Of a DNA stretch of 64,000 nt, positions 1 through 9,132 are shown one piece after another. Origin of the DNA: an uncultured Collinsella sp. (GTDB lineage Bacteria > Actinomycetota > Coriobacteriia > Coriobacteriales > Coriobacteriaceae); contig CAUBPS010000002.1 in NCBI GenBank assembly GCA_958437935.1, positions 124,001 through 188,000 of the forward strand, in the 5' to 3' direction. Under the pieces are notes generated by a model. It did not search any database and was not told where the DNA came from. It saw only the letters and a program-made list of their open reading frames with translations. The number at the start of each line of letters is the position of its first letter. Position 1 is the stretch's first letter. Both the position numbers and the translations under genes were made by a program.

Positions 1-767
1 ACCAACGCCAGCGGAATGAGCCAGACAAGCTCCAGGTTGCCCACCTCGGCAGCCTCGAACCTGGGCATGCCCATACCGCCGCCCACAAGCTGGCCGAGAA
101 GCAGATAGGTACCCAAACCGCCAGCAATCGCGATGCCGTAGACCACGGTCTTCTGTGCCTTGGGCAACTTGATGGTGATCTCGTCAGACGCGGAGTCCTC
201 GCCATCGGCGCTGCCGGCAAGCGGGGCCACAAAGCCAAAGACGGGCGCGGTAAAGAGTGCCGTCAGCGCGGCCTGGGTGCCCAACAGCGTGAGCTCCCTA
301 AACTCGGCGCCAAAGCGACGCATGCGGTCGCCGACCCAGCTGCAAAGACCCGCGATAACGCCGGTCAGTCCGGCCTCCGGTCCAATACTTCCGCCAAACA
401 GCAGCGGCAGCAATGCCGCGAGCGAAAGCTTGCCCAGATTGTCATACGGGTAGCGTCCGTCTTGCTTAACCTTAGCCATCACCTGGTTGAGGTCATCGGT
501 CTTGGTACCCGTAAGCTTTTCGTACAGACCGATCAGCAGGCCGCCCAGCAAGCAGACAAAAAACGGGTACGGCAGAAAGCCAAACGGGCCGCTGGCAAGC
601 TCGGGCGAAGCGACGCCCAGCGCGTGCGGAATCTCGGTCCATAGATAGTCGATACCGTGCTCCATCGCAAAAAAGAACAGCCAGACCGCGGCGCCTGCGA
701 ACGCACCGGTCACGGCAACGCTAACTAAAAACAGCGCTCGGTTTTTGGGTTTTGCAAGGCTATCCAT
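1..767 (-). CDS. ClC-family chloride channel/transporter (3' end outside window)
   Basis: Membrane anion channel or Cl-/H+ antiporter of the ClC family; 255 codons are visible and the C-terminus lies beyond the left edge. The family motif GGSIGPEAG is at residues 125-133, and hydrophobic segments surround it (about 12-33, 62-82, 114-126). The ATG at 767 is preceded by a strong GGGAGG ribosome site. It is the first gene upstream on this strand; the next genes on the same strand are LOG and a K+ channel-like protein, but with over 100 bases between them. Fluoride-selective ClC members cannot be excluded without the missing half. Confidence 0.85.
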   Translation of the reverse strand, partial: MDSLAKPKNRALFLVSVAVTGAFAGAAVWLFFFAMEHGIDYLWTEIPHALGVASPELASGPFGFLPYPFFVCLLGGLLIGLYEKLTGTKTDDLNQVMAKVKQDGRYPYDNLGKLSLAALLPLLFGGSIGPEAGLTGVIAGLCSWVGDRMRRFGAEFRELTLLGTQAALTALFTAPVFGFVAPLAGSADGEDSASDEITIKLPKAQKTVVYGIAIAGGLGTYLLLGQLVGGGMGMPRFEAAEVGNLELVWLIPLAL

Positions 768-892
768 CGGGTCCTCCCGTGGTCAAAATCGACAAGGATA
801 CGTTTTATTGTAGAGCGAGCGTTGCCCGAACGAACCAACCATCTGCGCTGCAAACGGCACCATTGGGAGTCATAGTGGGGCAGGCTCAAGAC

Positions 893-1426
893 TTATCCGT
901 TAATAATCGAGGCAATCTCGCGCAAATCGTCGGCAAAGTAGATGCCGTGCTGGCGCTGCGGGCTCGACAGGCCCTTATCGATCATGTGTTCGAGCAAGGC
1001 CTCCAGGTCGTTGTAGTACCCATCCAGGTTATACAGGATGCACGGCGCGTTGAGGTGTCCCAGCGACACCGCGGACATGACCTCGGCAATCTCCTCGAGC
1101 GTGCCCGTGCCACCCGGAAAGGCGACGAACGCATCACCGAGTTCGATCATCTTCGCCTTGCGCTCGGCCATATCGCTCGTCACGATGAGGTCATCGATGC
1201 CGTCGTGTTGGAACTCCGCCTCGATAAAAAAGCTCGGCTCCACGCCCGTCACGTGGCCACCGGCATCGAGCACGCTATCGGCGAGCGCACCCATCAGGCC
1301 CGACTTGGACCCGCCGTATACCAGTGCGTGGCCGTTGGCACCAATCCACGTGCCGAGCTCTCGCACCGCGGGCAGAAACGCCGGGTCGTTACCGACGCTG
1401 GCGCCCAGGTATACCGTGATATTCAA
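893..1426 (-). CDS. LOG family protein (Rossman fold nucleotide hydrolase)
   Basis: A 177-aa LOG (Lonely Guy/TIGR00730) family protein. The hallmark PGGTGTLEE is at residues 104-112 and the MAERK stretch at 86-90; both line the nucleotide monophosphate site. Family members cleave the N-glycosidic bond of (cytokinin-type) nucleoside 5'-monophosphates to release base and ribose 5-phosphate; the physiological substrate in gut bacteria is uncertain. Full family length. It precedes the ion-channel gene by convergence of strand only, with about 37 bases between them. Confidence 0.9.
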   Translation of the reverse strand: MNITVYLGASVGNDPAFLPAVRELGTWIGANGHALVYGGSKSGLMGALADSVLDAGGHVTGVEPSFFIEAEFQHDGIDDLIVTSDMAERKAKMIELGDAFVAFPGGTGTLEEIAEVMSAVSLGHLNAPCILYNLDGYYNDLEALLEHMIDKGLSSPQRQHGIYFADDLREIASIING

Positions 1427-1463
1427 TATTCAGTCCCCCTCGTCGTGACGCGCGACGCCCGTT

Positions 1464-1889
1464 CTAACGTTGGCGCCGGCGATATTCGCGCACACGGCGC
1501 GACAGGTCGGCGAGCTCGTCGCGGTCGAGCTCTTCCAAATGCTCAAGATCGTCCATAAAGCGCGCCATGGTGTCTTTTTGGCGCATCTTGATGAGCGTAT
1601 TGCAGTAGCTCACCGCCACGCCCGTGAGCATAGCGATGTAGAAGATGCTGATGACGCTCAAGATGACGGTGATGGCGCGGGCAACCGGCGTCTCGGCCGG
1701 AATGTCGCCAAAGCCGATGGTCGATACCGTCTCAAAGCTAAACCAGAGCCCGTCGCCAAAGGTAAGAGTCGTGGGCTCGGACAGCCAGACGGCCGTCGAG
1801 CAGAGCAGGTAGAAGACGAGGAACAGACCCGTGATACGCACGAAGCCCGCCTGGCGCAACACATCGGCAAGCGTCCTCAGCTTTTTCAT
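1464..1889 (-). CDS. Two-TM potassium channel-like protein
   Basis: A 141-aa membrane protein with the K+ selectivity filter TIGFGD at residues 57-62 between two hydrophobic helices (about 17-36 and 70-95), the minimal pore module (Ion_trans_2). The C-terminus is a charged, Arg/Glu-rich helix, probably a coiled coil for tetramerisation. I chose the ATG at 1889 because GGAAGGGG lies 7 bases upstream; an in-frame ATG at 1910 would add seven residues with no good ribosome site. No RCK/TrkA domain is present, so gating is unclear. Confidence 0.85.
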   Translation of the reverse strand: MKKLRTLADVLRQAGFVRITGLFLVFYLLCSTAVWLSEPTTLTFGDGLWFSFETVSTIGFGDIPAETPVARAITVILSVISIFYIAMLTGVAVSYCNTLIKMRQKDTMARFMDDLEHLEELDRDELADLSRRVREYRRRQR

Positions 1890-1951
1890 CGCGACCCCTT
1901 CCGCGAGCAATCAATCACATTCGCTCGGTATTGTCCCACATCCGGCAGCTA

Positions 1952-2016
1952 GGGACGTTCCTTTTGTGCCGGCAGAAGGGGACTGTCCCCAAGTGCCGGC
2001 AGAAAAGGAACGTCCC
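1952..2016. repeat. Intergenic cruciform repeat (GGGACGTTCC type)
   Basis: Arms of 23 bases, GGGACGTTCCTTTTGTGCCGG and its complement, match with one mismatch and enclose an inner hairpin GGGGAC-T-GTCCCC. It sits between two divergently transcribed genes (ion channel and hybrid kinase). A related GGGGACG element recurs at 8885-9128, so this is a dispersed family rather than a gene-specific operator. Confidence 0.75.
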
Positions 2017-2122
2017 CATCTGCCAAGCGCCAAACGGTGCCCCGTTTAACGGTATGCGGGGCGAACGGGGTGGTTGAGCTGGTATCCTTATGCGGTATTG
2101 TCTCGATTCGTTAGGATTGCTT

Positions 2123-4927
2123 GTGAAGCCTTTCGCTGTCCTTCCTTTGTCCATATATCGCGCTCTGGTCATCGTGTTTGCCGCGCTTACCGCACTGAGC
2201 GCCGTTGCGCCTACTCCGGCTTTTGCCGATGACTCTGATCAGCAGGTCAAAACGGTGCGCGTTGGCTGGCTCGTCAGCAGCGAGGGTTTCCAGGAAGGCA
2301 CGCCGGGCGAACGCCTTTCGGGCTGGGGTTACGAATACCTCCAAACCCTCTCGTACTACACCCCCGGATGGAAATACGAATACGTCTCCGGCACCTTCAC
2401 CGAGCTCATGGACAAGCTCGAGGCGGGCGAGATCGACCTCATGCCCAATATCTCCTACTCCGAGGAACGCGCCCAAAAGCTGCTTTTCTCATCGAACCCC
2501 GAGGGCACCGAGCGCTACTACATCTATGCCAGGCCCGACCGAGACGACTTGGCTACGGGCGACCTCCAGGCGCTCCAGGGCCTCACCATTGGTTGCAATC
2601 CCGGCGTTATGCAGACCTTCGTCGGCCAGCAGTGGCTTGCCGACGAAGGCATTACCTGCACCTATAAAGAAATAGCCAGTGGCGGCGGTCTCTTCGATGC
2701 GTTGGCAAACGGCGAGGTCGACGCCATCATCATGAACGACACGATCTCATCGCCTAGCGCCTCCCCCATGTTCTACGTAGGCTCAAGCGACTACTATTTC
2801 GCCGTCCCCAAAAGCCGCCCCGACCTTATGGACGATATCAATGCCGCCATGGCGGCAATCGCCCGATTCAACCCCCGCTACAATGACGAGGTCAAAGCAA
2901 ATTACTCGGCCCAAAACAGCGGGTCATCATCACTTGACAGCGCCGAGGCCTCCTGGCTCAGAGCAAACGGCAACACCATCACGCTCGGCTATCTTACAAA
3001 CCAGCTCCCCTACTGCACGCAAAATGACGATGGCGAAATGGAGGGGTCGCTTGCCTCGCTCGCGACGACGTTGCACGACAAGTTTGGCATTAACGTTAAA
3101 ACAGTCGCAATCGCAGACACCAAACAAATGATCAAAGCCCTTTCAAAAGGCACCATCGATGTCGCCCTGCCATTCTTTCGTGACTACTGGCTCGCCGAAC
3201 AGGTGGGGGTCATCCAGTCAAACTCGACGGGAACGGTCTCCCTGACCGCTATCCACAGCAGCAACGACCTGAGCAAGGACCTCAAGAACATCGTTTGCAC
3301 AAAGAGCGCTATCGTCAACCGCTTTGAGCTCGAGAGCCTGTTCCCCGACGCGACGGTAACCGAGTACCCAAGCGGCAGCGAGATGCTCAAAGCCCTCAAT
3401 AAAGGAGAGGCCAGTTGCATCATCGTCCCCAGTACGCGCTTGGAAACCATCCGCGACACCTACGACATCGAGGATTTCGAAACGAAGGAACTCACCAACA
3501 CAGCAGAACTATCGTGCTTGATCTCGCGCGGCAATCCCCAACTCCTAGGAATCATTAATAAGGGTATCGTCAATGCCGGCGAATCGCTCTCCGCGAACAG
3601 TTATTCCCCCACATCGTATTCGGCTCAAGAATCCGATACACTTCGATTCCTCTATCGCAACCGCACCGCCATCGCCACCGTTATCATCTGCATTTTGCTG
3701 ACCGGCATCGCCATCCTTGTCTGGTCGCTTCAACGCGCGCGGAAAGAGCGGCAGAAAGCCGACGCCGCCAACGCCGCCAAGACCGCGTTCCTCACGCGCA
3801 TGAGCCACGACATCCGCACACCGCTCAACGGCATCTTGGGCCTTATTGAGATTGAGGAATTGAAAGAGGGCGATATAAAGGTCGCTCGCGAAAGCCGCGC
3901 CAAGGCGCGTGTCGCTGCCAACCACCTGCTTTCACTCATCAACGACATCCTCGAAATGGGCAGGATCGAGGAGCGCAAAGTGACACTCGAGCACGAATCG
4001 TTCAACCTCAAGGAGCTCTGTGACGATGCCTTGGTGCTGTGCAAACTCCGCGCATCGGACCGTGGCATTACGCTGCTCAACGCCAGCGAGCCCTATGCTG
4101 TCGACCAGAGCATGATCGGCAGCCCCACCCATATCCGCCGAATCATCATCAACCTGCTCGACAACAGCATCAAATACAACAAGCATGGCGGCACCGTCAC
4201 CTTCTTGTCCAACGTCAAACCGCTCAACGACTCACGCGCGCTCTTTTGCTTCACCATCGAAGACACCGGCATTGGCATGACGCCCGAGTTTTTGAAGCAC
4301 ATTTACGAGCCGTTCGCCCAAGAGGGCGACGACGCCCGCAGCAAGTTCCAGGGAACCGGCATGGGCATGCCCATTGTCAAATCGCTCATCGACATGATGG
4401 GCGGCACCATCGAGATTTCAAGCGAACTCGGCGTGGGCAGCACGTTCACTGTCCAGATTCCGCTCGATATCGACAAGAACCCTCGGGCCCACATAAAGCC
4501 AGCCGAGGCAACGCCCAACTGCTCGCTCGCCGGCATGAACGTCCTGCTCGCCGAAGACAACGACCTGAATGCCGAAATTGCCCAGGCGCTGCTGGAATCC
4601 GAGGACGTTGTGGTGACCCGCGCGGCCAACGGCAACGAGGTTGTCGACCTGTACCTGTCGCATCCCGCCGGCAGCTTCGACGCCATCCTCATGGACATCA
4701 TGATGCCCGGTATGGACGGTTATGAGGCAACGCGCGCGATTCGTCTGAGCGGCAAGCCCGACGCCGCCGACATCCCCATCATCGCGCTGACCGCCAACGC
4801 TTTTGCCGAGGACGCCAAGGCCGCACGCGACGCCGGCATGAACGCCCATCTGCCCAAGCCGCTCGATTTTGAAAAGCTCAAAAACATTCTCGCCCGCATC
4901 AAGCAGCACGGCCCCAGTTCGCTATAG
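2123..4927 (+). CDS. Hybrid sensor histidine kinase with two extracellular solute-binding domains
   Basis: About 934 aa. An N-terminal signal segment is followed by two tandem SBP_bac_3-like domains (roughly residues 35-270 and 275-500), a membrane helix (about 514-533), a HisKA domain with phospho-acceptor His in SHDIRTPLNG (about residue 562), a HATPase_c domain (N box NLLDNSIKYN, G boxes DTGIGM and GTGMGM) and a receiver domain with Asp in LMDIMMPGMDGY (about 858) and KP near the end. It should sense a small solute outside the cell and relay phosphate intramolecularly. I prefer the GTG at 2123 (AGGA upstream, cleaner signal peptide) over the ATG at 2090. No DNA-binding partner is adjacent. 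Confidence 0.85.
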   Translation: MKPFAVLPLSIYRALVIVFAALTALSAVAPTPAFADDSDQQVKTVRVGWLVSSEGFQEGTPGERLSGWGYEYLQTLSYYTPGWKYEYVSGTFTELMDKLEAGEIDLMPNISYSEERAQKLLFSSNPEGTERYYIYARPDRDDLATGDLQALQGLTIGCNPGVMQTFVGQQWLADEGITCTYKEIASGGGLFDALANGEVDAIIMNDTISSPSASPMFYVGSSDYYFAVPKSRPDLMDDINAAMAAIARFNPRYNDEVKANYSAQNSGSSSLDSAEASWLRANGNTITLGYLTNQLPYCTQNDDGEMEGSLASLATTLHDKFGINVKTVAIADTKQMIKALSKGTIDVALPFFRDYWLAEQVGVIQSNSTGTVSLTAIHSSNDLSKDLKNIVCTKSAIVNRFELESLFPDATVTEYPSGSEMLKALNKGEASCIIVPSTRLETIRDTYDIEDFETKELTNTAELSCLISRGNPQLLGIINKGIVNAGESLSANSYSPTSYSAQESDTLRFLYRNRTAIATVIICILLTGIAILVWSLQRARKERQKADAANAAKTAFLTRMSHDIRTPLNGILGLIEIEELKEGDIKVARESRAKARVAANHLLSLINDILEMGRIEERKVTLEHESFNLKELCDDALVLCKLRASDRGITLLNASEPYAVDQSMIGSPTHIRRIIINLLDNSIKYNKHGGTVTFLSNVKPLNDSRALFCFTIEDTGIGMTPEFLKHIYEPFAQEGDDARSKFQGTGMGMPIVKSLIDMMGGTIEISSELGVGSTFTVQIPLDIDKNPRAHIKPAEATPNCSLAGMNVLLAEDNDLNAEIAQALLESEDVVVTRAANGNEVVDLYLSHPAGSFDAILMDIMMPGMDGYEATRAIRLSGKPDAADIPIIALTANAFAEDAKAARDAGMNAHLPKPLDFEKLKNILARIKQHGPSSL

Positions 4928-4969
4928 TCTCTCCCCAAGAACCATGCCCGATTGGAAAGGAATCCCGCG

Positions 4970-5449
4970 ATGTTTAGGCCCCTACGCCGAAAGAAACGCG
5001 CCATCACCGACGAGGCGGCGCGTGAGCTGCTCGCCACCTGCAAGCGCGGCGTCTTTGCCGTCAACGGCGACGATGGCTACCCGTACGCCATTCCCGTCAA
5101 CTACTTCTTTGACGCTGAGCACGACAAGATTTACTTCCACGGCGCCAAGGCGGGCCACAAGGTCGACGCTCTCAAGCATGACGACAAGGTCTGTTTTACC
5201 GTCTACGGCAACGACTGGTACAAGGACGGCGATTGGGCGCCCTACGTGCAGAGTACCGTTGTCTTTGGCCGTTGCCGCCTAGCGAATGACACCTCCGCAT
5301 TTATCGAGGACAAGGTCCGTGAGCTCGCGCTCAAGTACTACCCCACCGCCGAAGAGGTCGAGGAGGAAATCGCCAAGGACATCAAGGGCGTTCAGCTGTA
5401 CGAGATTACGATTGAGCACCTTTGCGGCAAGCAGATTCACGAAAAGTAG
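4970..5449 (+). CDS. Pyridoxamine 5'-phosphate oxidase-like flavin-binding protein
   Basis: A 159-aa PNPOx-like split-barrel protein resembling NimA-type nitroreductase/FMN-binding proteins: an early CKRGVFAVNG strand, GYPYAIPVNY, the HGAKAGHKVDAL segment and a late FGRCRL strand fit this fold. ATG at 4970 is preceded by AAAGGA; an upstream in-frame TTG at 4952 overlaps that ribosome site and is unlikely. It lies 42 bases after the hybrid kinase. The substrate cannot be read from sequence. Confidence 0.8.
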   Translation: MFRPLRRKKRAITDEAARELLATCKRGVFAVNGDDGYPYAIPVNYFFDAEHDKIYFHGAKAGHKVDALKHDDKVCFTVYGNDWYKDGDWAPYVQSTVVFGRCRLANDTSAFIEDKVRELALKYYPTAEEVEEEIAKDIKGVQLYEITIEHLCGKQIHEK

Positions 5450-5523
5450 GGGCCTGGGATCAGACCCCCGCATAACAATCAAGCCAGAAGACCCCGCGCA
5501 TGTCGTTCGTTCGTTACGGCTTG

Positions 5524-6735
5524 CTATGCATTAAAAACGTAGCGATTCAGGCGTTCGCACGCCTCCTGCACGCGCGAAAGCGGCAGGGCCAGGTTCACGC
5601 GAATGTGGCAAGGCCCGTGGAACGGACGGCCGTCTTGATAGCCCACGCCCACGCGCGCGCCCTCGTCGAGCAGCCACTGAACGTCGCGACCGTGCGCGCG
5701 GCACCACTCCGTGCAGTCCAAGAACACCATGTACGTGCCCTGCGGACGCGAATAGGCCACGCCCTTAAAATGCTCGTCAACGTAATCGCAGAAGTAGTCG
5801 ACGTTATCCTTGATGACCTCGTTGAGCTCGTCCACCCACTCGTAGCCCTGCGGCTGGTAGGCACCGATGAGCGCGTGCATGGAGAGGACGTTCATCTCGT
5901 TGTAATGGGTCTTGTTGGACACGGCGCACACGCGGTCGCGCAGTGTCTCGTTGTAGATGATGTGGTAGCTGCCGACTAGGCCCGCGAGGTTGAAGGTCTT
6001 GCTGGGCGCATAAAGGGCGACCGTGCGCATGCGGGCGTCCTCGCTCACCGACTGCGTCGGGATGTGCTTGTGCCCAGGACGGATGATGTCGGACCAGATC
6101 TCGTCCGAGATCACCACGCAATCGTGCTGGCGATAGATGTCCATGGCGCGCTCGATCTCGTCGCGTTCCCACACGCGGCCGCAGGGATTATGCGGCGAGC
6201 AGAAAACGGCAGCATGGATGTGATTTTGCTCGAGCTTGTGCTCCATGTCCTCAAAATCCATGCGCCATATGCCCTGGTCATCGAGCTTAAGCGGGCTATG
6301 GACAATGCGGTAGCCCGCGGCCTCGATGGACTTGGTAAAACCGATGTAGGTGGGGCTGTGGACCAGCACCGCATCACCGGGCTGCACATAGGCGCGAAGC
6401 GTCGACACGACGCCGCCCAGCACGCCGTTTTCGTAGCCGATATGCTCAGGAAGTAGGCCCTCAACGCCGTTGCGACGGCTCTGCCACTCGATGATGCTGT
6501 CGAAGTACTCGGCACGCGGATTAAAATAGCCGAACATGGGGTGCTGAGCACGCTGAATGATATGCTCCTGGACCGTGGGGACCGTGGCAAAGTTCATGTC
6601 GGCCACCCACATGGGGATGCGGTCGAAGCCCTCATCGGGCGCGCTCGGCGCCATACCGGGGATCTCGCCCCAGGAGTCAACGGCGATGGCATCCATACCG
6701 TGGCGGTCGATAAACGAGGTGAAGTCGTATTTCAT
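5524..6735 (-). CDS. MalY/PatB-type PLP aminotransferase (cystathionine beta-lyase)
   Basis: A 403-aa fold-type I PLP enzyme. SPHNPCGR (180-187), DEIW (211-214) and the Schiff-base lysine K246 in APSKTFNLAG match the MalY/PatB group, which cleaves C-S bonds of cystathionine/cysteine to give pyruvate, ammonia and a thiol or H2S. Length is normal. It is transcribed alone, convergent with the PNPOx-like gene. Confidence 0.9.
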   Translation of the reverse strand: MKYDFTSFIDRHGMDAIAVDSWGEIPGMAPSAPDEGFDRIPMWVADMNFATVPTVQEHIIQRAQHPMFGYFNPRAEYFDSIIEWQSRRNGVEGLLPEHIGYENGVLGGVVSTLRAYVQPGDAVLVHSPTYIGFTKSIEAAGYRIVHSPLKLDDQGIWRMDFEDMEHKLEQNHIHAAVFCSPHNPCGRVWERDEIERAMDIYRQHDCVVISDEIWSDIIRPGHKHIPTQSVSEDARMRTVALYAPSKTFNLAGLVGSYHIIYNETLRDRVCAVSNKTHYNEMNVLSMHALIGAYQPQGYEWVDELNEVIKDNVDYFCDYVDEHFKGVAYSRPQGTYMVFLDCTEWCRAHGRDVQWLLDEGARVGVGYQDGRPFHGPCHIRVNLALPLSRVQEACERLNRYVFNA

Positions 6736-6847
6736 GCTGGGCTCCCGTGCAAAGTGGATTGGTTCGGTAGGCGTTATTGTCCACCAGCGTGGGCGGTTTT
6801 GGCATGGGGTTTGGCGCTTAATTTGACGGGTGCGGACGAATAGCTGG

Positions 6848-7585
6848 CTAGTCTCGCGCGTCGTTGATGGCGGTTATCGTCAACCTGGTTCCGTCGACCG
6901 TAAACGATATGTCGAGCCCGGCGAAGGCCAGATGATAGACGCGGTGCGGCTCGTGCTTGCTGCCTGCGCGGCGCGGGTCTTGGCGAAGGACCTCGACCAA
7001 GCCAGGAATCTTTGCGGGCGGGACCATATCCTGCAGCGCTTGCGGAAACTCAACATCGAGCTCTTGCCACGGGTTGTCCTCGATCCAGCCGCCCGTCGCG
7101 TCCGGATGACAATCCGCAAACGGAATGTAGGGCTTGATGTCATAGATGGGCGTGCCGTCGCGCAGATCGGCGCCCAACACATAGATGATGGGACCGTTAT
7201 CGGTGAGCTCAACACGGTCAAGCTTTACGCAGGTGAGACCGATGGGATTAGGGCGAAACGGACTGCGCGTGGCAAACACGCCCACGCGCTCGGCCCCACC
7301 CAAGCGCGGCGGACGCACGGTCTTTGACCACCTAGCATTGGCACCGGCCTTGTCCCGCATCTTGACATCGGCAGCAATATCCTCTGCCGTGCCGCCGGGC
7401 GTTCCATTTTCAAAACGCCAAAGCAGCCATAAGTGCGAGAAGGATTCGAGCCCTGCAACCGCGGCGTTAGAGGCAAACTCCGGCTCAAAGACAATACGGC
7501 CCTGTAGATGGGGTGCCAAAAAGCTGTTGCGCGGAATGCCAAACTTCTGCGGCAGGTCGGTATGTATGTGTGCAATAGGTTCCAT
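6848..7585 (-). CDS. trmO: tRNA (N6-threonylcarbamoyladenosine37-N6)-methyltransferase TrmO
   Basis: A 245-aa TsaA/TrmO-like protein. N-terminal beta-barrel motifs are evident: GRIVFEPEF, FSHLWLLWRF, and RSPFRPNPIGLTCVKL with DLRDGTPIYDIKPY, which form the SAM and tRNA site. It methylates t6A37 of certain tRNAs. Start taken at MEPIAHIHTD (7585), the usual family start; nine more residues are open upstream. No strong ribosome site is visible for either. Confidence 0.88.
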   Translation of the reverse strand: MEPIAHIHTDLPQKFGIPRNSFLAPHLQGRIVFEPEFASNAAVAGLESFSHLWLLWRFENGTPGGTAEDIAADVKMRDKAGANARWSKTVRPPRLGGAERVGVFATRSPFRPNPIGLTCVKLDRVELTDNGPIIYVLGADLRDGTPIYDIKPYIPFADCHPDATGGWIEDNPWQELDVEFPQALQDMVPPAKIPGLVEVLRQDPRRAGSKHEPHRVYHLAFAGLDISFTVDGTRLTITAINDARD

Positions 7586-7737
7586 GCCGGTCATTGTACG
7601 GCATGGGCGCATGGGGCGCCGTGCACAATCCCCTGCCGCGACCGCGCCTTTTGCAACCCTTTTGCAACCAACGGTTGCTTGGAAGGGCGCCTGCCGCCGC
7701 GTATGCTTAAGCCATCAACCGGCAGAAAGGAGCCGTC

Positions 7738-8565
7738 ATGGCCTTTGCAGAAAAACTCATCGCCGTCCGCCGCGCCCATCACCTTACCCAGGAGCAGCTC
7801 GCCGCCAAGCTCTTCGTCACACGCCAGGCCATCAGCCGTTGGGAACGCGGCGAGGTCACACCGGGCATCGACATGATGAAGCTCATTGCCGCCGTGACCG
7901 GCGAGCCGCTGTCCCACCTGCTCGAAATGCCCGAGCACTACTGCGAGAGCTGCGGCATGCTGCTCACGCCCGATGACTGCGGCACCGACGCCACGGGCGC
8001 CACGACCGACCATTACTGCAAATGGTGCTACGACCACGGCAAGTACACCTACGAGACCACGATGGAAGCGATGATCGAAGACTGTGCTCCGCGCCTGGCG
8101 CAAAACACCGGCATGTCGCTCGACGAAGCCGTTTCGCTCATGGGCGCCGTCCTGCCGCAACTTGAGCGCTGGCGCACCGTGCAGGAAAACGAGGAGCGCT
8201 ACGGAGCCGAGGCCCGGGCGCGTTATGGTGATAAAGCCATCGACGCGGCAAACGAAGCGCTGCTGGACATGGACCCTCAGACGTGGAACGACATGAAGGA
8301 ACTTGAGCGCGCCATTTTGGGCCAGCTCTCGATTGCCATGGGCGATGGCGACCCAAAGAGCGATGAGGCCCGCAAGCTTGTCGTAATGCACCGTCGCTGG
8401 ATTGGCCTTAACTGGGGACGCGAACCCCAGAACGAAGCGTACCTGGGCCTCGCCCACGGCTATCTTGCCGATCAGCGCTTTGTAGACTACTACGACAAGC
8501 CTTGCGGAGATGGAGCTGCAGCATTCCTGGTCCAGGCCATCGAGTCGTCGCTAGCCCACGCATAG
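7738..8565 (+). CDS. XRE-family regulator with zinc ribbon and TipAS-like domain
   Basis: A 275-aa protein in three parts: a Cro/CI helix-turn-helix (residues 5-60, LAAKLFVTRQAISRWERG), a four-Cys zinc ribbon (C69-x2-C72 and C94-x2-C97), and an alpha-helical domain (about 105-275) resembling the ligand-binding TipAS domain of MerR-type TipA, which captures cyclic peptide antibiotics. The ATG at 7738 follows AAAGGAG. It is followed 51 bases later by a glutaredoxin gene. Function as a drug- or redox-sensing regulator is inference. Confidence 0.75.
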   Translation: MAFAEKLIAVRRAHHLTQEQLAAKLFVTRQAISRWERGEVTPGIDMMKLIAAVTGEPLSHLLEMPEHYCESCGMLLTPDDCGTDATGATTDHYCKWCYDHGKYTYETTMEAMIEDCAPRLAQNTGMSLDEAVSLMGAVLPQLERWRTVQENEERYGAEARARYGDKAIDAANEALLDMDPQTWNDMKELERAILGQLSIAMGDGDPKSDEARKLVVMHRRWIGLNWGREPQNEAYLGLAHGYLADQRFVDYYDKPCGDGAAAFLVQAIESSLAHA

Positions 8566-8616
8566 ACCGCGGCGGCTTTGGGTATTTCAATCGAAACCTC
8601 AACCGATTGGAGGCCT

Positions 8617-8862
8617 ATGGCTACTCATCACGATCTCACCCTGTACGTTATGACCGGCTGCCCGTATTGCATAAAGGTCAAGCGCTTTCTGGCAGACAAC
8701 GGCGTGACCATCCCCGAGCGCAATATCACGACCGATGCCGATGCCGAACAGACGCTTATCGCCGTCGGCGGAAAGCGCCAGGTTCCCTGCCTGTTCATTG
8801 ACGGCAAACCGCTCTACGAGTCAAACGACATCATCGCATGGGCGCAAGAGAATCTGCTCTAG
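8617..8862 (+). CDS. Glutaredoxin (GrxC-like)
   Basis: An 81-aa thioredoxin-fold protein with the dithiol active site C15-P-Y-C18 near the N-terminus, the cis-Pro segment RQVPCLFIDG and the late SNDIIAW helix. It reduces disulfides, normally with glutathione; in this lineage another thiol may serve. Start ATG 8617 has GGAGG five bases upstream. An upstream in-frame ATG (8578) overlaps nothing functional and was rejected. Confidence 0.88.
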   Translation: MATHHDLTLYVMTGCPYCIKVKRFLADNGVTIPERNITTDADAEQTLIAVGGKRQVPCLFIDGKPLYESNDIIAWAQENLL

Positions 8863-8884
8863 TACGTCCAACGCCAAAGCGGTA

Positions 8885-9128
8885 GCACTCATTGGGGACG
8901 CACTTAAATGAGTAGTTTCACTCATTGGAGACGTACTTAAATGAGTAGTCGTTAAAGAACGTCCCCAATAACTAGTCCCCCGCCGAACCCAAACATGTAC
9001 GCCAGCATCCAAAGTCGACTTTTTTCGACATCTTTGGATGCTGGCGTACAGCTTTTTATAGCTAGTCATTGGGGGTAGTCGTTGGGGACGCGCTTAAATG
9101 ACCAGTCTTTAAAGAACGTCCCCAACGA
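8885..9128. repeat. Cluster of GGGGACG/CTTAAATGA palindromic repeats
   Basis: Two direct copies of a 31-base unit (ACTCATTGGGGACGCACTTA..) at about 8887 and 8918 are followed by a GTTAAAGAACGTCCCC closing arm, and a third copy with both arms (GTTGGGGACG ... CGTCCCCAAC) is at about 9080-9127. A separate hairpin (8996-9050) sits between them. The region fills the gap between grx (+) and dus (-), two convergent genes. Confidence 0.75.
8996..9057. terminator. 55-base hairpin element, copy A (possible bidirectional terminator)
   Basis: TGTACGCCAGCATCCAAAG and its exact complement form a 19-bp stem, followed by an inner GTCG/CGAC stem and an 8-base T-rich loop, then GCTTTTT. It is located between convergent genes. 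A second copy of equal length at 13963-14017 differs by paired changes, indicating that the folded form is conserved. Confidence 0.7.
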
Positions 9129-9132
9129 TCAA

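Noticed and set aside
7440..7455. tRNA-like GGATTCGAGCCCT
   Set aside because: It lies within trmO coding sequence and no cloverleaf can be formed around it.
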